Source: Streptomyces sp. NBC_00285 (lineage in GTDB: Bacteria; Actinomycetota; Actinomycetes; Streptomycetales; Streptomycetaceae). Taken from it: 64,000 nucleotides of DNA. Position 1 is the first letter of the stretch; the number at the start of each line of letters is the position of its first letter. The notes under the pieces were generated by a model, which saw nothing but the letters and a program-made list of their open reading frames with translations, was not told where the DNA came from and searched no databases. Below, one piece after another: positions 50,674 through 60,144 of this stretch. The stretch is from the NCBI RefSeq assembly GCF_036174265.1, contig NZ_CP108055.1, positions 4,836,001 to 4,900,000 on the forward strand. The letters are read 5' to 3'. A program made the translations under genes and the position numbers.

Positions 50674-51804
50674 CTAGTACGACTTGGGCAGGCCCAGGGT
50701 CTGGTGGGAGACGTAGTTGAGAATCATCTCCCTGCTCACGGGGGCGATACGGGCCACGCGCGCGGCCGTTATCAGTGAGGCGATCCCGAACTCCCGGGTG
50801 AGGCCGTTGCCGCCGAGGGTGTGGACCGACTGGTCGACCGCCTTCACACAGGCCTCCCCCGCGGCGTACTTCGCCATGTTGGCGGCCTCCCCCGCGCCCG
50901 CGTCGTCGCCCTCGTCGTAGAGGTGCGCGGCCTTCTGCATCATCAGGCGGGCGAGTTCGAGGTCTATGTGTGCCTGGGCGAGGGGGTGGGCGATGGCCTG
51001 GTGGGCGCCGATGGGGGTGTCCCACACGGTGCGCTCGCGGGCGTACGCGATGGCCCGGGAGAGGGCGTAGCGGCCCATGCCGATCGCGAAGGCGGCGGTC
51101 ATGATGCGTTCGGGGTTGAGGCCGGCGAAGAGTTGCAGGAGGCCTGCGTCCTCGTCTCCCACCAGGGCTTCGGCGGGGAGCCGCACGTCGTCGAGGGTGA
51201 GCTCGAACTGCTTTTCCGGGGCGTCCAGTTCCATCTCTATGAGGCGCCTGTCGAAGCCGGGGGCGTCGCGCGGGACGATGAACAGGCAGGGCTTGAGGCG
51301 GCCGGTCCGGGAGTCCTCGGTGCGGCCGACTATGAGGGTGGCGTCGGCTATGTCGACGCCGGAGACGAAGACTTTGCGGCCGGTCAGCAGCCAGTCGGCT
51401 CCGTCGCGGCGGGCCGTGGTGCTGATGCGGTGGCTGTTGGAGCCTGCGTCGGGTTCCGTGATGCCGAATGCCATGGTGCGGGTGCCGTCGGCGAGTGCGG
51501 GGAGCCAGTCGCGCTTCTGGGACTCCGTGCCGAAGCGGGCGATCACCGTGCCGCAGATGGCGGGTGACACGATCATCATCAGGAGGGGGGCGCCGGCTGC
51601 GCCGAGTTCCTCCAGGACGATGGAGAGTTCGGCGATTCCGCCGCCTCCGCCGCCGTATGCCTCCGGCAGGTTGACGCCGAGATAGCCGAGCTTGGCTGCT
51701 TCGGACCAGAGTTGTTCTCGGTCGTAAGCGCGGCCGTGGCGTTTGCCCAGGGCGGAGACAGCTGTGCGGAGGGCTTTGTGCTCGTCCGTTTCGATCGTGG
51801 GCAT
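50674..51804 (-). CDS. Acyl-CoA dehydrogenase (376 aa)
   Basis: Full-length ACAD: FGITEPDAGSNSHRISTTAR and WLLTGRKVFVSGVDIAD form the FAD site; the C-terminal half includes QSVHTLGGNGLTREFG. The YEGT-type catalytic Glu motif is absent (RIAPVSREMILNY in that place), so the base lies elsewhere, as in citronellyl/isovaleryl-type and other atypical ACADs. ATG 51804. It introduces the alpha-beta double bond in the pathway formed with the ligase and hydratase. Confidence 0.88.
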   Translation of the reverse strand: MPTIETDEHKALRTAVSALGKRHGRAYDREQLWSEAAKLGYLGVNLPEAYGGGGGGIAELSIVLEELGAAGAPLLMMIVSPAICGTVIARFGTESQKRDWLPALADGTRTMAFGITEPDAGSNSHRISTTARRDGADWLLTGRKVFVSGVDIADATLIVGRTEDSRTGRLKPCLFIVPRDAPGFDRRLIEMELDAPEKQFELTLDDVRLPAEALVGDEDAGLLQLFAGLNPERIMTAAFAIGMGRYALSRAIAYARERTVWDTPIGAHQAIAHPLAQAHIDLELARLMMQKAAHLYDEGDDAGAGEAANMAKYAAGEACVKAVDQSVHTLGGNGLTREFGIASLITAARVARIAPVSREMILNYVSHQTLGLPKSY

Positions 51805-51872
51805 GTGACCCCTTCGTTGTGGCTGAGAGCGCCCGCGCGGCGGTAGCCGCACTTGGATAGGGACCCGCGCCC

Positions 51873-53714
51873 CTAGGTGGGTTGGACTACCGCCAAGAGA
51901 GCGCCGACCGTTACTTGTTGGCCGGGTACCGCATCCAGAGCCGTCAGCGTGCCTGTCACCGGCGCTGTGATCCTGTGTTCCATCTTCATCGCTTCCAGCC
52001 ATAGGAGGGGCTGGCCCGCTTCCACCGCCGATCCCTCCATCAGGCCGTCCGCGACCCGTACGACCGTTCCCGGCATGGGGGCCAGCAGGGAGCCCGGGGC
52101 GTGTTGGGCTGTCGGGTCCGGGAAGCGGGGCAGGCGCTTGATCGCGGTGTTGTTCACGTACACCTCGTCGCCGTACCTCGCCACCTCGAACTTCCTCTGC
52201 ACGCCCGCCACTTCGAGTACGACCCTGCTCGCGTCCGCGTGGACCACCCGGACTCCGTCCACCTCCGGGCCCTCCCTCGTGTGGCGGTAGTGGACCTCGT
52301 GCTCCTCGCCCGCCATCGCGTAGCGCTTCGTCTGCGGGGCCGAGTGCAGGTTGCGCCAGCCGCCGAAGCGGGAGCGGCCGACCGCGTCCGCGAGGGCCGC
52401 CGCCAGGGGGGCGTACGGGTCGGGGACCGTCTCGGTGAGTTCGGGCAGGTGTCGGTCGTAGAAGCCGGTGTCCATGCGGGCCGTCGTGAACTCCTTGTGG
52501 CGAAGGGAGTTCACCAGCAGATCCCTGTTGGTGACCGGGCCATGGATCGTCGCCGTCTCCAACGCGCCTGCCAGCTTGCGGAGCGCCTCCGCGCGCGTGG
52601 GGGCGTGGGCGACGACCTTGGCGAGCATCGGGTCGTAGTGGACGCCGATGTCGTCGCCGTCCGTGTAACCCGTGTCCAGGCGTACGGACGCGGGGAGCGC
52701 GAGGTGGTGCAGGGTGCCGGTCTGCGGGGTCCAGCCGGTTGCCGGATCCTCGGCGTAGAGGCGGGCCTCCACGGCGTGGCCACGCGCGTGTGGCGGGTCT
52801 TCCGGCAGGGGGTGGCCTTCGGCCACCCGGATCTGTTCCGCCACCAGGTCCAGGCCGAACACCGCTTCCGTCACCGGGTGTTCGACCTGGAGGCGGGTGT
52901 TCATCTCCAGGAAGTGGGCGCGGCCTTCGGCCACCAGGAACTCGACCGTGCCGGCGCCCACGTAGTCCACCGCGCGTGCGGCCCGTACGGCCAGGGCGCG
53001 CAGTTCCTCCGTGAGGCCTTCCGGGAGGCCGGGGGCCGGGGCCTCCTCGATCACCTTCTGGTGGCGGCGCTGGAGGGAGCAGTCGCGGGTGCCGAGGGCC
53101 CAGACCGTGCCGTGGATGTCGGCGAGGATCTGGACCTCGACGTGGCGGCCGTCCTCGACGTACGGCTCGACGAAGACCTCCCCGTCACCGAAGGCGCTCG
53201 CGGCCTCGGCGCGGGCGCTCTCCAGGGCGTCGGCCAGGTCTTCGAGGCGGCGCACGACCCGCATTCCGCGGCCACCGCCGCCCGCGGCCGCCTTCACCAG
53301 CACGGGCAGGTCGGACGGTGTCACGTCCCGCAGGGGCGCCAGCCCCATCAGTTCCTTCGCACGCGTCTTGGACGCCATCGCCTCGATCGCCCCGGGGGGC
53401 GGGCCGATCCAGACCAGGCCCGCGTCCAGGACCGCGCGCGCGAAGTCGGCGTTCTCGGAGAGGAAGCCGTAGCCGGGGTGCACGGCGTCGGCGCCGGACG
53501 CCACGGCCGCCTTCACGATCATGTCGGCCCGCAGATACGTGTCGGCGGGGGCCGCGCCCGGGAGCCGTACGGCCGTGTCCGCCACACGCGTGTGGAGGGC
53601 GTTCGCGTCCGGGTCCGAGTGCACGGCGACCGTCCGGATGCCCAGCTCGGCGCAGGTACGGAAGATCCGGCAGGCGATCTCGCCCCGGTTGGCGACGAGC
53701 ACAGAAGTGATCAC
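51873..53714 (-). CDS. Biotin carboxylase/BCCP subunit of an acyl-CoA carboxylase (613 aa)
   Basis: Alpha subunit of an acyl-CoA carboxylase: biotin carboxylase domain (LVANRGEIACRIFRTC; ATP-grasp KAAAGGGGRGMR; FLEMNTRLQVEHPVTEAV), a linker domain, and a C-terminal biotinyl domain with EAMKM at about residue 572. The stretch between KELM and DLPVLVKA is short compared with many homologues, which may only reflect loop variation. GTG 53714 lies 11 nt after the carboxyltransferase stop. Forms the 3-methylcrotonyl-/geranyl-CoA type carboxylase with the next gene product. Confidence 0.9.
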   Translation of the reverse strand: MITSVLVANRGEIACRIFRTCAELGIRTVAVHSDPDANALHTRVADTAVRLPGAAPADTYLRADMIVKAAVASGADAVHPGYGFLSENADFARAVLDAGLVWIGPPPGAIEAMASKTRAKELMGLAPLRDVTPSDLPVLVKAAAGGGGRGMRVVRRLEDLADALESARAEAASAFGDGEVFVEPYVEDGRHVEVQILADIHGTVWALGTRDCSLQRRHQKVIEEAPAPGLPEGLTEELRALAVRAARAVDYVGAGTVEFLVAEGRAHFLEMNTRLQVEHPVTEAVFGLDLVAEQIRVAEGHPLPEDPPHARGHAVEARLYAEDPATGWTPQTGTLHHLALPASVRLDTGYTDGDDIGVHYDPMLAKVVAHAPTRAEALRKLAGALETATIHGPVTNRDLLVNSLRHKEFTTARMDTGFYDRHLPELTETVPDPYAPLAAALADAVGRSRFGGWRNLHSAPQTKRYAMAGEEHEVHYRHTREGPEVDGVRVVHADASRVVLEVAGVQRKFEVARYGDEVYVNNTAIKRLPRFPDPTAQHAPGSLLAPMPGTVVRVADGLMEGSAVEAGQPLLWLEAMKMEHRITAPVTGTLTALDAVPGQQVTVGALLAVVQPT

Positions 53715-53725
53715 TGAAAGGTCCC

Positions 53726-55333
53726 TCACATCCGGAAGACGCCGAAGCCGCCGCGGGCGCCCTCGTAGGGGGCGGTGTGGATCGCGGACAGGCACATTCC
53801 CAGTACCGTCCGGGTGTCGCGGGGGTCGATGACGCCGTCGTCGTAGAGCCGCCCGGACAGGAACATGGGCAGCGACTCGGACTCGATCTGCTGCTCCACC
53901 ATGGCGCGCAGGGCGGCGTCGCCCTCTTCGTCGTACGGCAGTCCCCTGGCCGCGGCCGACTGGCGGGCGACGATGGAGAGCACGCCGGCGAGCTGCTGGG
54001 GGCCCATGACGGCCGACTTGGCGCTGGGCCAGGCGAAGAGGAAACGGGGGTCGTAGGCGCGGCCGCACATGCCGTAGTGCCCGGCGCCGTACGAGGCACC
54101 CATCAGGACGGAGAGGTGCGGGACCTTCGAGTTGCTCACCGCGTTGATCATCATGGCGCCGTGTTTGATGATGCCGCCCTGCTCGTACTCCCTGCCGACC
54201 ATGTAGCCGGTGGTGTTGTGCAGGAAGAGCAACGGGATGTCGCGCTGGTTGGCCAGCTGGATGAACTGGGCCGCCTTCTGGGACTCCTCGGAGAACAGGA
54301 CGCCCTGGGCGTTCGCCAGCACGCCCACCGGATAGCCGTGCAGTTCGGCCCAGCCGGTCACCAGGCTCGTGCCGTACAGCGGCTTGAACTCGTCGAAGTC
54401 GGAGGCGTCGACGATCCGGGCGATCACCTCGCGCGGGTCGAAGGGGGTGCGGAGGTCGCCGGGGACGATGCCGAGGAGTTCGTCCTCGTCGTACTTGGGC
54501 GCCTGGGCCGGGCCCGGATCGCCGTACGCCTTGCGGTGGTTGAGGCGGGCGACGACCCGGCGGGCCTGTCGCAGCGCGTCCTGCTCGTCCACGGCGAAGT
54601 GGTCCGCGAGGCCCGACACGCGCGCGTGCATCTCGGCGCCGCCCAGGGACTCGTCGTCGCTCTCCTCGCCGGTGGCCATCTTCACCAGGGGCGGACCGCC
54701 CAGGAAGACCTTGGCCCGTTCCTTGACCATGATCACGTGGTCGGACATGCCGGGGATGTACGCGCCGCCTGCGGTGGAGTTGCCGAAGACGACCGCGACG
54801 GTCGGGATGCCGGCCGCGGACAGCCGGGTCAGGTCGCGGAAGACGGCCCCGCCCGGGATGAAGATCTCCTTCTGGGACGGCAGATCGGCGCCGCCGGACT
54901 CCACCAGGCTGATGCAGGGCAGCCGGTTGGCGAGGGCGATGTCGTTGGCTCGCAGCGCCTTCTTCAACGACCACGGGTTGCTCGCTCCCCCGCGAACCGT
55001 CGGGTCGTTGGCGGTGATCAGGCACTCCACGCCCTCCACCACCCCGATCCCGGTGACGAGGGAGGCGCCCACCGCGTACTCGGGGGAGGTGCTGCCCCAG
55101 GCGGCCAGCGGGGACAGTTCGAGGAAGGGCGTGTCGGGGTCGAGCAGCAGCTCGATGCGTTCCCGGGCGAGCAACTTGCCGCGCTCGCGGTGCCGTTGGA
55201 CGTACTTCTCGCCCCCGCCGGCCAGCGCCTTGGCGTGCTCGGCGGTCAGCTGGTCCAGCTTCGCGAGCATGGCGTCACGGTTGGCCCGGTAGTCGGAACC
55301 AGCCGTGTCCAGGCCGGAGTCGATGATCGTCAC
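53726..55333 (-). CDS. Acyl-CoA carboxylase carboxyltransferase subunit (535 aa)
   Basis: Beta subunit transferring carboxyl from biotin to an acyl-CoA. The two crotonase-like domains include RGKLLARERIELLLDPDTPF, ESGGADLPSQ, GNSTAGGAYIPGMSDH and, in the second half, GASYGAGHYGMCGRAYDPR. This matches MccB/AtuC (3-methylcrotonyl- or geranyl-CoA carboxylase) more than the propionyl class. GTG 55333 overlaps the AtuA-like stop (GTGA). Which acyl-CoA it uses is not decided by sequence reading. Confidence 0.9.
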   Translation of the reverse strand: MTIIDSGLDTAGSDYRANRDAMLAKLDQLTAEHAKALAGGGEKYVQRHRERGKLLARERIELLLDPDTPFLELSPLAAWGSTSPEYAVGASLVTGIGVVEGVECLITANDPTVRGGASNPWSLKKALRANDIALANRLPCISLVESGGADLPSQKEIFIPGGAVFRDLTRLSAAGIPTVAVVFGNSTAGGAYIPGMSDHVIMVKERAKVFLGGPPLVKMATGEESDDESLGGAEMHARVSGLADHFAVDEQDALRQARRVVARLNHRKAYGDPGPAQAPKYDEDELLGIVPGDLRTPFDPREVIARIVDASDFDEFKPLYGTSLVTGWAELHGYPVGVLANAQGVLFSEESQKAAQFIQLANQRDIPLLFLHNTTGYMVGREYEQGGIIKHGAMMINAVSNSKVPHLSVLMGASYGAGHYGMCGRAYDPRFLFAWPSAKSAVMGPQQLAGVLSIVARQSAAARGLPYDEEGDAALRAMVEQQIESESLPMFLSGRLYDDGVIDPRDTRTVLGMCLSAIHTAPYEGARGGFGVFRM

Positions 55334-57012
55334 AGCAGGGCCTCCGGGATCTCCAGGTGGCGGGAGCGCAGCCATTCGCCGAGGGCCTTGGCCTGCGGGT
55401 CGAAACGGTGCCGGGCGGCGACGCCCTCGCCGAGGATCCCCTCGACGACGAAGTTCAGGGCGCGCAGGTGCGGGAGGTCGTGGCGGGTGACGGGCAACTC
55501 CGCTGTTTCCGGGAGGAGTTCGCGGACGCGGTCGACGGTGAGGGTGTGCGCGAGCCACCGCCAGGCCTCGTCCGTCCGCGCCCACACCCCGATGTTCGCG
55601 TTGCCGCCCTTGTCCCCGCTGCGAGCCCCGACGACGAGGCCGAGGGGGGCACGTCGGGCAGGACCGGGCGGCAGGGGGGCGGGGAGGGACGGTGTGGGCG
55701 GATGGTCGAGTACGACGGTCTCCTGGGCCGGGGCCACACGGATCCGCCGCCCGTCGTGGAGGACGGCCACATGGTCCACGGCTCCATGGGGGACGTACAC
55801 ATCCTCGAAAACCCCGTAGGGCGAGCCCTTCCCCGGTGGCGCTAGCACATGGAACCCGGGGTAGCTCGCGAGCGCCAGCTCCACGGCCGCCCCGCTGAGC
55901 GCCCGCCCCACACTCTCCTGGTCCGCGTCACGGACGACCAGCCACAGCAGCGCGCTCGCTGTCTCCTCCGTCCCCGCGTCCGGGCGGTCGGTGCGGACCA
56001 GGTCCCAGTCGACGTGGGTGACCTTGGCGAGTGCGGGGGCCATCTGCTCCCGCACCAGCGCGGCCTTGGCCTCGATGCCGAGGCCGGTCAGCACGAAGAC
56101 GACCTCGTTGCGGAAGCCGCCGAGCCGGTTGAGGCCGACCTTGAGGGTGGGGGGCGGGGCCTCACCGCGCACTCCGGAGATCCGGACCCGGTCGGGGCCG
56201 TCCTGGGTGAGCTCCACCGTGTCGAGACGGGTGGTGACGTCGGGGCCCGCGTACCGGGCGCCCTGTGTCTCGTACAGGAGTTGGGCGGTCACCGTGCCGA
56301 CGTCGACGAAGCCGCCGGTGCCGGGGTGCTTGGTGATGACGGCGGTGCCGTCCTCGTGGAGTTCGGCGAGGGGAAAGCCGGGGCGGCGAAGGTCGCGTCC
56401 TGGTCCGGCTTCGGCGAAGAAGGCGTAGTTGCCGCCGGTCGCCTGCGTCCCGCACTCCAGGACGTGCCCGGCGACGACGGCCCCCGCGAGCCGGTCGTAC
56501 TCCCCCGGCCCCCAGCCGAAGTGGGCGGCGGCGGGTCCGGTGACCAGGGCCGCGTCCGTCACCCTTCCCGTCACCACGACGTCCGCGCCCTCCCGCAGAC
56601 AGGCCGCGATGCCGAAGCCGCCGAGGTAGGCGTGGGCGGCGAGGCTGCCGGGGTGCCGTGCGGTGAGGTCGTCGCCCTCGACATGGGCGACCTTCGTCTG
56701 CAGTCCGAGCCGGTCGGCCAACTCCCTTATGCGGGAGGCCAGTCCGGCCGGGTTGAGGCCGCCCGCGTTGGCGACGATCCGGACGCCCCGCTCGTGCGCG
56801 AGGCCGAGGCAGTCTTCGAGTTGGCGCAGGAAGGTGCGGGCGTATCCGCCCCCGGGGTCCTTCAGCCGGTCGCGTCCCAGGATGAGCATGGTCAGCTCGG
56901 CGAGGTAGTCGCCGGTGAGGACGTCGAGTTCACCGCCGGTGAGCATCTCGCGCACGGCGTCGAAGCGGTCGCCGTAGAACCCGGAGGCGTTGCCGACACG
57001 GAGGCTCCTCAT
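55330..57012 (-). CDS. AtuA-like protein, acyclic terpene utilisation family / DUF1446 (560 aa)
   Basis: DUF1446 protein like AtuA of the citronellol/geraniol catabolic cluster in Pseudomonas, a probable CoA-thioester enzyme. N-terminal [13 protein letters not shown], the conserved [18 protein letters not shown] and [11 protein letters not shown], and a C-terminal domain with [19 protein letters not shown], the usual signature of the AtuA C-terminal half. ATG 57012 overlaps the stop of the upstream gene (ATGA). Presence beside a carboxylase pair makes a terpenoid- or branched-acid-degrading operon likely. Confidence 0.87.
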   Translation of the reverse strand: MRSLRVGNASGFYGDRFDAVREMLTGGELDVLTGDYLAELTMLILGRDRLKDPGGGYARTFLRQLEDCLGLAHERGVRIVANAGGLNPAGLASRIRELADRLGLQTKVAHVEGDDLTARHPGSLAAHAYLGGFGIAACLREGADVVVTGRVTDAALVTGPAAAHFGWGPGEYDRLAGAVVAGHVLECGTQATGGNYAFFAEAGPGRDLRRPGFPLAELHEDGTAVITKHPGTGGFVDVGTVTAQLLYETQGARYAGPDVTTRLDTVELTQDGPDRVRISGVRGEAPPPTLKVGLNRLGGFRNEVVFVLTGLGIEAKAALVREQMAPALAKVTHVDWDLVRTDRPDAGTEETASALLWLVVRDADQESVGRALSGAAVELALASYPGFHVLAPPGKGSPYGVFEDVYVPHGAVDHVAVLHDGRRIRVAPAQETVVLDHPPTPSLPAPLPPGPARRAPLGLVVGARSGDKGGNANIGVWARTDEAWRWLAHTLTVDRVRELLPETAELPVTRHDLPHLRALNFVVEGILGEGVAARHRFDPQAKALGEWLRSRHLEIPEALL

Positions 57013-57857
57013 CCGGCCGATCCCCTCGCCGGGTGCCCGGGAGCCGTCCCCTTCGCCGGGCGTCCAGGAGCCGTTCCCTTGGCCGGGCGCCCCGCACCGG
57101 GTGGGCCCGCGAAGGCCTGGGCGATGTCGAGCCAGCGGTCGGCGTCCTCGCCCTCCGCGCTCAGGGCGAGGTCGGTGCGGTGGGCCCGCTGGGTGACCAG
57201 GAGGCAGAGGTCGAGGGCGGGCCCGGTGACGCGGTCGGCGGCGTCTTCGGGGCCGTAGGTCCACAACTCGCCTTCCGGGCCGGTGAGTTCGATACGGAAC
57301 TCCTCGAACGGCGGGGTCAGTCCGTGCGTGCCGAAGGCGAAGTCGCGGGTGCGGACGCCGAGGCGGACGATGTGCCGGAGCCGGTCGGTGGGGGTACGGG
57401 TCACGCCCAGCGCGTCGGCCACGTCCAGGCCGTGGGCCCAGGTCTCCATGAGGCGGGCGGTGGCCATGGAGGCGGTGGACATGGGCGGGCCGTACCAGGG
57501 GAAACGGGCCCCCTCCGGCGCCGCACGCAGGGCCTCCGCCAGGTCCTCGCGACCCGCACGCCAGTACGCGAGCAGCCGCGCCGGCGGCTTTCCGGCGACT
57601 TCCCGCGCGCCGTTGTCCACGAAGTCCCCGGGTGCGGCGAGCGCCTTCTCGACCTCGCGGGAGAAGGCCTTCCGGTCGGTGACGGCGAGCAGGGAGGAGT
57701 GGTCGGTCCAGGCGAGGTGAGCGATCTGGTGGGCGACGGTCCAGCCGTCGGCGGGGGTGGCGAGCGCCCACTGCTCGGGGCTCAACTCGACCACGAGCAG
57801 GTCGAGTTCGTCGCTCTCCGCACAGAGGTCGTCGATGACGGGGGTCGGGTCGGCCAT
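57009..57857 (-). CDS. TIGR03084-type maleylpyruvate-isomerase/DinB-like protein (282 aa)
   Basis: DinB/MDMPI fold protein with the metal-binding HQIAHLAW near residue 41 and [16 protein letters not shown] near 135, typical of the actinobacterial TIGR03084 family found next to acyl-CoA genes. The C-terminus contains a [19 protein letters not shown] repeat, a recent expansion. First gene of the eight-gene operon. ATG 57857 lies 32 nt from a palindrome at 57889-57902. Function unknown beyond association with the pathway; may detoxify or transfer a thiol. Confidence 0.83.
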   Translation of the reverse strand: MADPTPVIDDLCAESDELDLLVVELSPEQWALATPADGWTVAHQIAHLAWTDHSSLLAVTDRKAFSREVEKALAAPGDFVDNGAREVAGKPPARLLAYWRAGREDLAEALRAAPEGARFPWYGPPMSTASMATARLMETWAHGLDVADALGVTRTPTDRLRHIVRLGVRTRDFAFGTHGLTPPFEEFRIELTGPEGELWTYGPEDAADRVTGPALDLCLLVTQRAHRTDLALSAEGEDADRWLDIAQAFAGPPGAGRPAKGTAPGRPAKGTAPGHPARGSAG

Positions 57858-57888
57858 GGGGTGAGGATGGCAGGGGGCCACAAAACAA

Positions 57889-57902
57889 GCAAGCGTGCTT
57901 GC
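57889..57902. promoter_or_regulatory. Operator-like palindrome GCAAGCGTGCTTGC upstream of the 47737-57857 operon
   Basis: GCAAGC-GT-GCTTGC, perfect 6-bp arms, 32 nt before the first gene. The arm type CAAGC..GCTTG is common for TetR regulators of acyl-CoA catabolism. The operon's own TetR (47737) is the obvious candidate. Confidence 0.5.
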
Positions 57903-57940
57903 ATTGATTCTACGCCGCCCCCCTGACATTCACCTTCCTC

Positions 57941-57995
57941 TCATTGCAACGACCAGCTGAAATTCGTTGCGTTACACCCACACTCGTTGCAATGA
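57941..57995. promoter_or_regulatory. 12-bp inverted repeat with extra GTTGC half sites
   Basis: TCATTGCAACGA (57941-57952) and TCGTTGCAATGA (57984-57995) are perfect inverted copies. Between them lies AATTCGTTGCG, and ACGCAACG appears again near 58059. The region is AT-rich for this genome and sits before the GtrA-like gene, so it may be a cooperative regulator site. Confidence 0.5.
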
Positions 57996-58112
57996 AATTT
58001 CCACCTTGAGCTGCATCTACGCCTACAATCCGCCGTAAATCAGTTGCCATAACCATGAACGCAACGTAGCTTTTCCATCAACAGAAACAACGATACGCAA
58101 AGGGGGTCCACC

Positions 58113-58616
58113 ATGAAGTCGTCGCTCGCACCGAAGCCCGAGACGGCGCCTTCGGTCACCCCCGGCCCCGTCGCCGCCTTCCTGCGGTTCGTGGTCTTCG
58201 GAGGCGGAGTCGGAGTCCTCTCCGGCCTGGCGGTACCGCTGCTGGCCATGACCGTGCCGTGGGCGGTCGCGAACGCGGTCATCACCCTCGTCTCGACCCT
58301 GCTGTGCACCGAACTCCACGCCCGTTTCACCTTCGGCACGGGACGCGGTGCCGGGTGGCGCGAGCACTGGCAGTCGGCGGGATCGGCCACCGCCGCGTAT
58401 GCGGTGACCAGCATCGCCGTATGCATCCTGCATCTGGCGCAGCCGGCCCCCGGCCTGCTGACGGAACAGATCGTCTACCTCGCCGCGTCCGGCCTCGCGG
58501 GTGTGGGCCGCTTCGCGGTCCTGCGCGTGTACGTCTTCGCCGTGCGCCGCGACAGGGAGGTACGGCGAGTGAAGGGGCGGGAGGCGAGCGCCGCGCCGGT
58601 GGGGCTGGCGGCGTAG
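58113..58616 (+). CDS. GtrA-like membrane protein (167 aa)
   Basis: Four-helix GtrA family protein: FLRFVVFGGGVGVLSGLAVPLL (helix 1), AVANAVITLVSTLLCTELHARFTF (helix 2 with the family's conserved N and R/F), AAYAVTSIAVCILHL (3), and VYLAASGLAGVGRFAVLRVYVF (4). Such proteins are linked to polyisoprenol-sugar transfer and cell-surface polysaccharide synthesis. ATG 58113 follows AAAGGGGG. It has its own AT-rich regulatory region with repeated GTTGC motifs. Confidence 0.83.
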   Translation: MKSSLAPKPETAPSVTPGPVAAFLRFVVFGGGVGVLSGLAVPLLAMTVPWAVANAVITLVSTLLCTELHARFTFGTGRGAGWREHWQSAGSATAAYAVTSIAVCILHLAQPAPGLLTEQIVYLAASGLAGVGRFAVLRVYVFAVRRDREVRRVKGREASAAPVGLAA

Positions 58617-58826
58617 GGCACGGGCCCGCTGGGTCTTGGGGCAGGAGTTCAGGGCTCACCGGGTTCCCACCGGGTTCGCGTCCGGCCCGGTGCGCGTGCA
58701 CGACTACGTGGTTTCCCCGATGTCCGGATCCCGGGGGAACCGTACGGTCGTCGCCGGCGGGCCCGGACAGAACGCACTGTGCCGCGGCTCAGCCGCACAC
58801 ACCGGTCCCGCACCCACGGAGCGAGC

Positions 58827-59057
58827 ATGGAGTCGAAGTCCCGCAGCCTCATGTACGGGCTCCGCGCGAAGGGATGGCTGGAGCTGCTCGCGGCGGGGGC
58901 TTCAGGCGCTGGGTGCGTGATGCTGCTGATCGCGGGCGCCCTCGATGCCGTCTCCCCGTGGTGGTGCGCGGTCGCGGTGCCAGTGGGGGCGTTCAACGCC
59001 GTGGAGATCGCCGGCTTCGTCCTCGCACGGCAGGGCTACCGGGAGAACGGGCTCTGA
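58827..59057 (+). CDS. Small two-helix membrane protein (76 aa)
   Basis: ATG 58827 with GGAG five bases upstream (MESKSRSLMYG). Two hydrophobic helices: LLAAGASGAGCVMLLIAGAL and WWCAVAVPVGAFNAVEIAGFVL, short basic ends. No family recognised. It could be a small regulator or accessory membrane protein; the 210 nt to the GtrA-like gene contain no terminator I can support. Confidence 0.6.
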   Translation: MESKSRSLMYGLRAKGWLELLAAGASGAGCVMLLIAGALDAVSPWWCAVAVPVGAFNAVEIAGFVLARQGYRENGL

Positions 59058-59395
59058 CCGCGACAGGAAGACGAGCTGTTCGAGGGACCGCCTGACCGGC
59101 CCGTACCCACCCGAAACAGGCTGAGTCGACACCGGTCCCGGTGTCGAGCCCTCCCTCCCTCGGACTCGGGTGTCGGTGAACAGGCAGTCGGCCGTCGGCC
59201 GTCAGCCGTCAGCGAGTTCTGTCGCGGCTCGGGCATGCGCACCCTCGGCACCTGCTGCAACCACCGCGCCAGCAGCAGCTCCCGAGGCTTTCGCCCCGTT
59301 CAGATCCGCCCTGAAAGGCCGCCCCCTCCCCAACTGGCGTGCTCCGTCCGGAAATTCGCGCGCGCACACCCCCACCCCCGCAGTACGGTCCCCCG
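59058..59395. other. Intergenic region with short GCCGTC(A/G) repeats
   Basis: 338 nt upstream of the methyltransferase. It contains a GGCCGTCGGCCGTCAGCCGT run near 59195 and a cluster of C-rich sequence, and no supported ORF. The methyltransferase start has no clear Shine-Dalgarno, so leaderless transcription from here is possible. Confidence 0.4.
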
Positions 59396-60139
59396 ATGAC
59401 CGATGAAGACGGCTACTTCGGAGAATCCGTCGCCTCGACCTACGACGAGTCGACCGCGGCGATGTTCACGCAGGAAACGGTGGCGCCCGCCGTGGACATG
59501 CTGGCGGAGCTCGCCGGCACCGGACGGGCGCTGGAACTCGGCATCGGCACCGGGCGGATCGCGCTGCCGTTGGCGCGGCGCGGAGTCGAGGTGCACGGGA
59601 TCGAGTTGTCGCGGGCGATGGCGGACCGGCTGCGGGGCAAGCCCGGCGGGGACGCGATCGGTGTGACCATGGGGGACTTCGCGACGGCCCGCGTGCCCGG
59701 TGAGTTCTCGGTCGCCTACCTGGTCTTCAACACGATCATGAACCTGACGACCCAGGACGCCCAGGTGGACTGCTTCCGCAACGTCGCCCGGCACCTGGCG
59801 CCCGGAGGGACCTTCGTCATCGAGGTCATGGTCCCCGAGCTGCGGAAACTCCCGCCCGGGCAGAACACCGTGCCGTTCCACGTCGGCGAGAACCGCGTCG
59901 GCTTCGACACCTACGACATCGCGACCCAGGCGATGGCCTCGCACCACGTCACGGTCGCGGAGGACGGCCAGGGCTCCTTCCGCTCGTTCCCCTTCCGGTA
60001 CGTCTGGCCCGCGGAGCTCGACCTGATGGCCCGGCTGGCCGGGATGCGGCTGCGGGAGCGGTGGGAGGACTGGGGAGGGCAGCCGTTCACGAGCGACAGC
60101 GGCACCCACGTCTCGGTGTGGGAGAAGGTCACGGGCTGA
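59396..60139 (+). CDS. Class I SAM-dependent methyltransferase (247 aa)
   Basis: Rossmann-like methyltransferase: ALELGIGTGRIALPLARRG (motif I, SAM loop), VHGIELSRAMAD (motif II acidic residue E), VAYLVFNTIMNLTTQDAQ and HLAPGGTFVIEVMVPE (motif post-III). An extra C-terminal segment ends VWPAELDLMARLAGMRLRERW. Substrate unknown. ATG 59396 has no good Shine-Dalgarno but a TACGGT close upstream, so the transcript could be leaderless. Confidence 0.82.
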   Translation: MTDEDGYFGESVASTYDESTAAMFTQETVAPAVDMLAELAGTGRALELGIGTGRIALPLARRGVEVHGIELSRAMADRLRGKPGGDAIGVTMGDFATARVPGEFSVAYLVFNTIMNLTTQDAQVDCFRNVARHLAPGGTFVIEVMVPELRKLPPGQNTVPFHVGENRVGFDTYDIATQAMASHHVTVAEDGQGSFRSFPFRYVWPAELDLMARLAGMRLRERWEDWGGQPFTSDSGTHVSVWEKVTG

Positions 60140-60144
60140 TCAGC

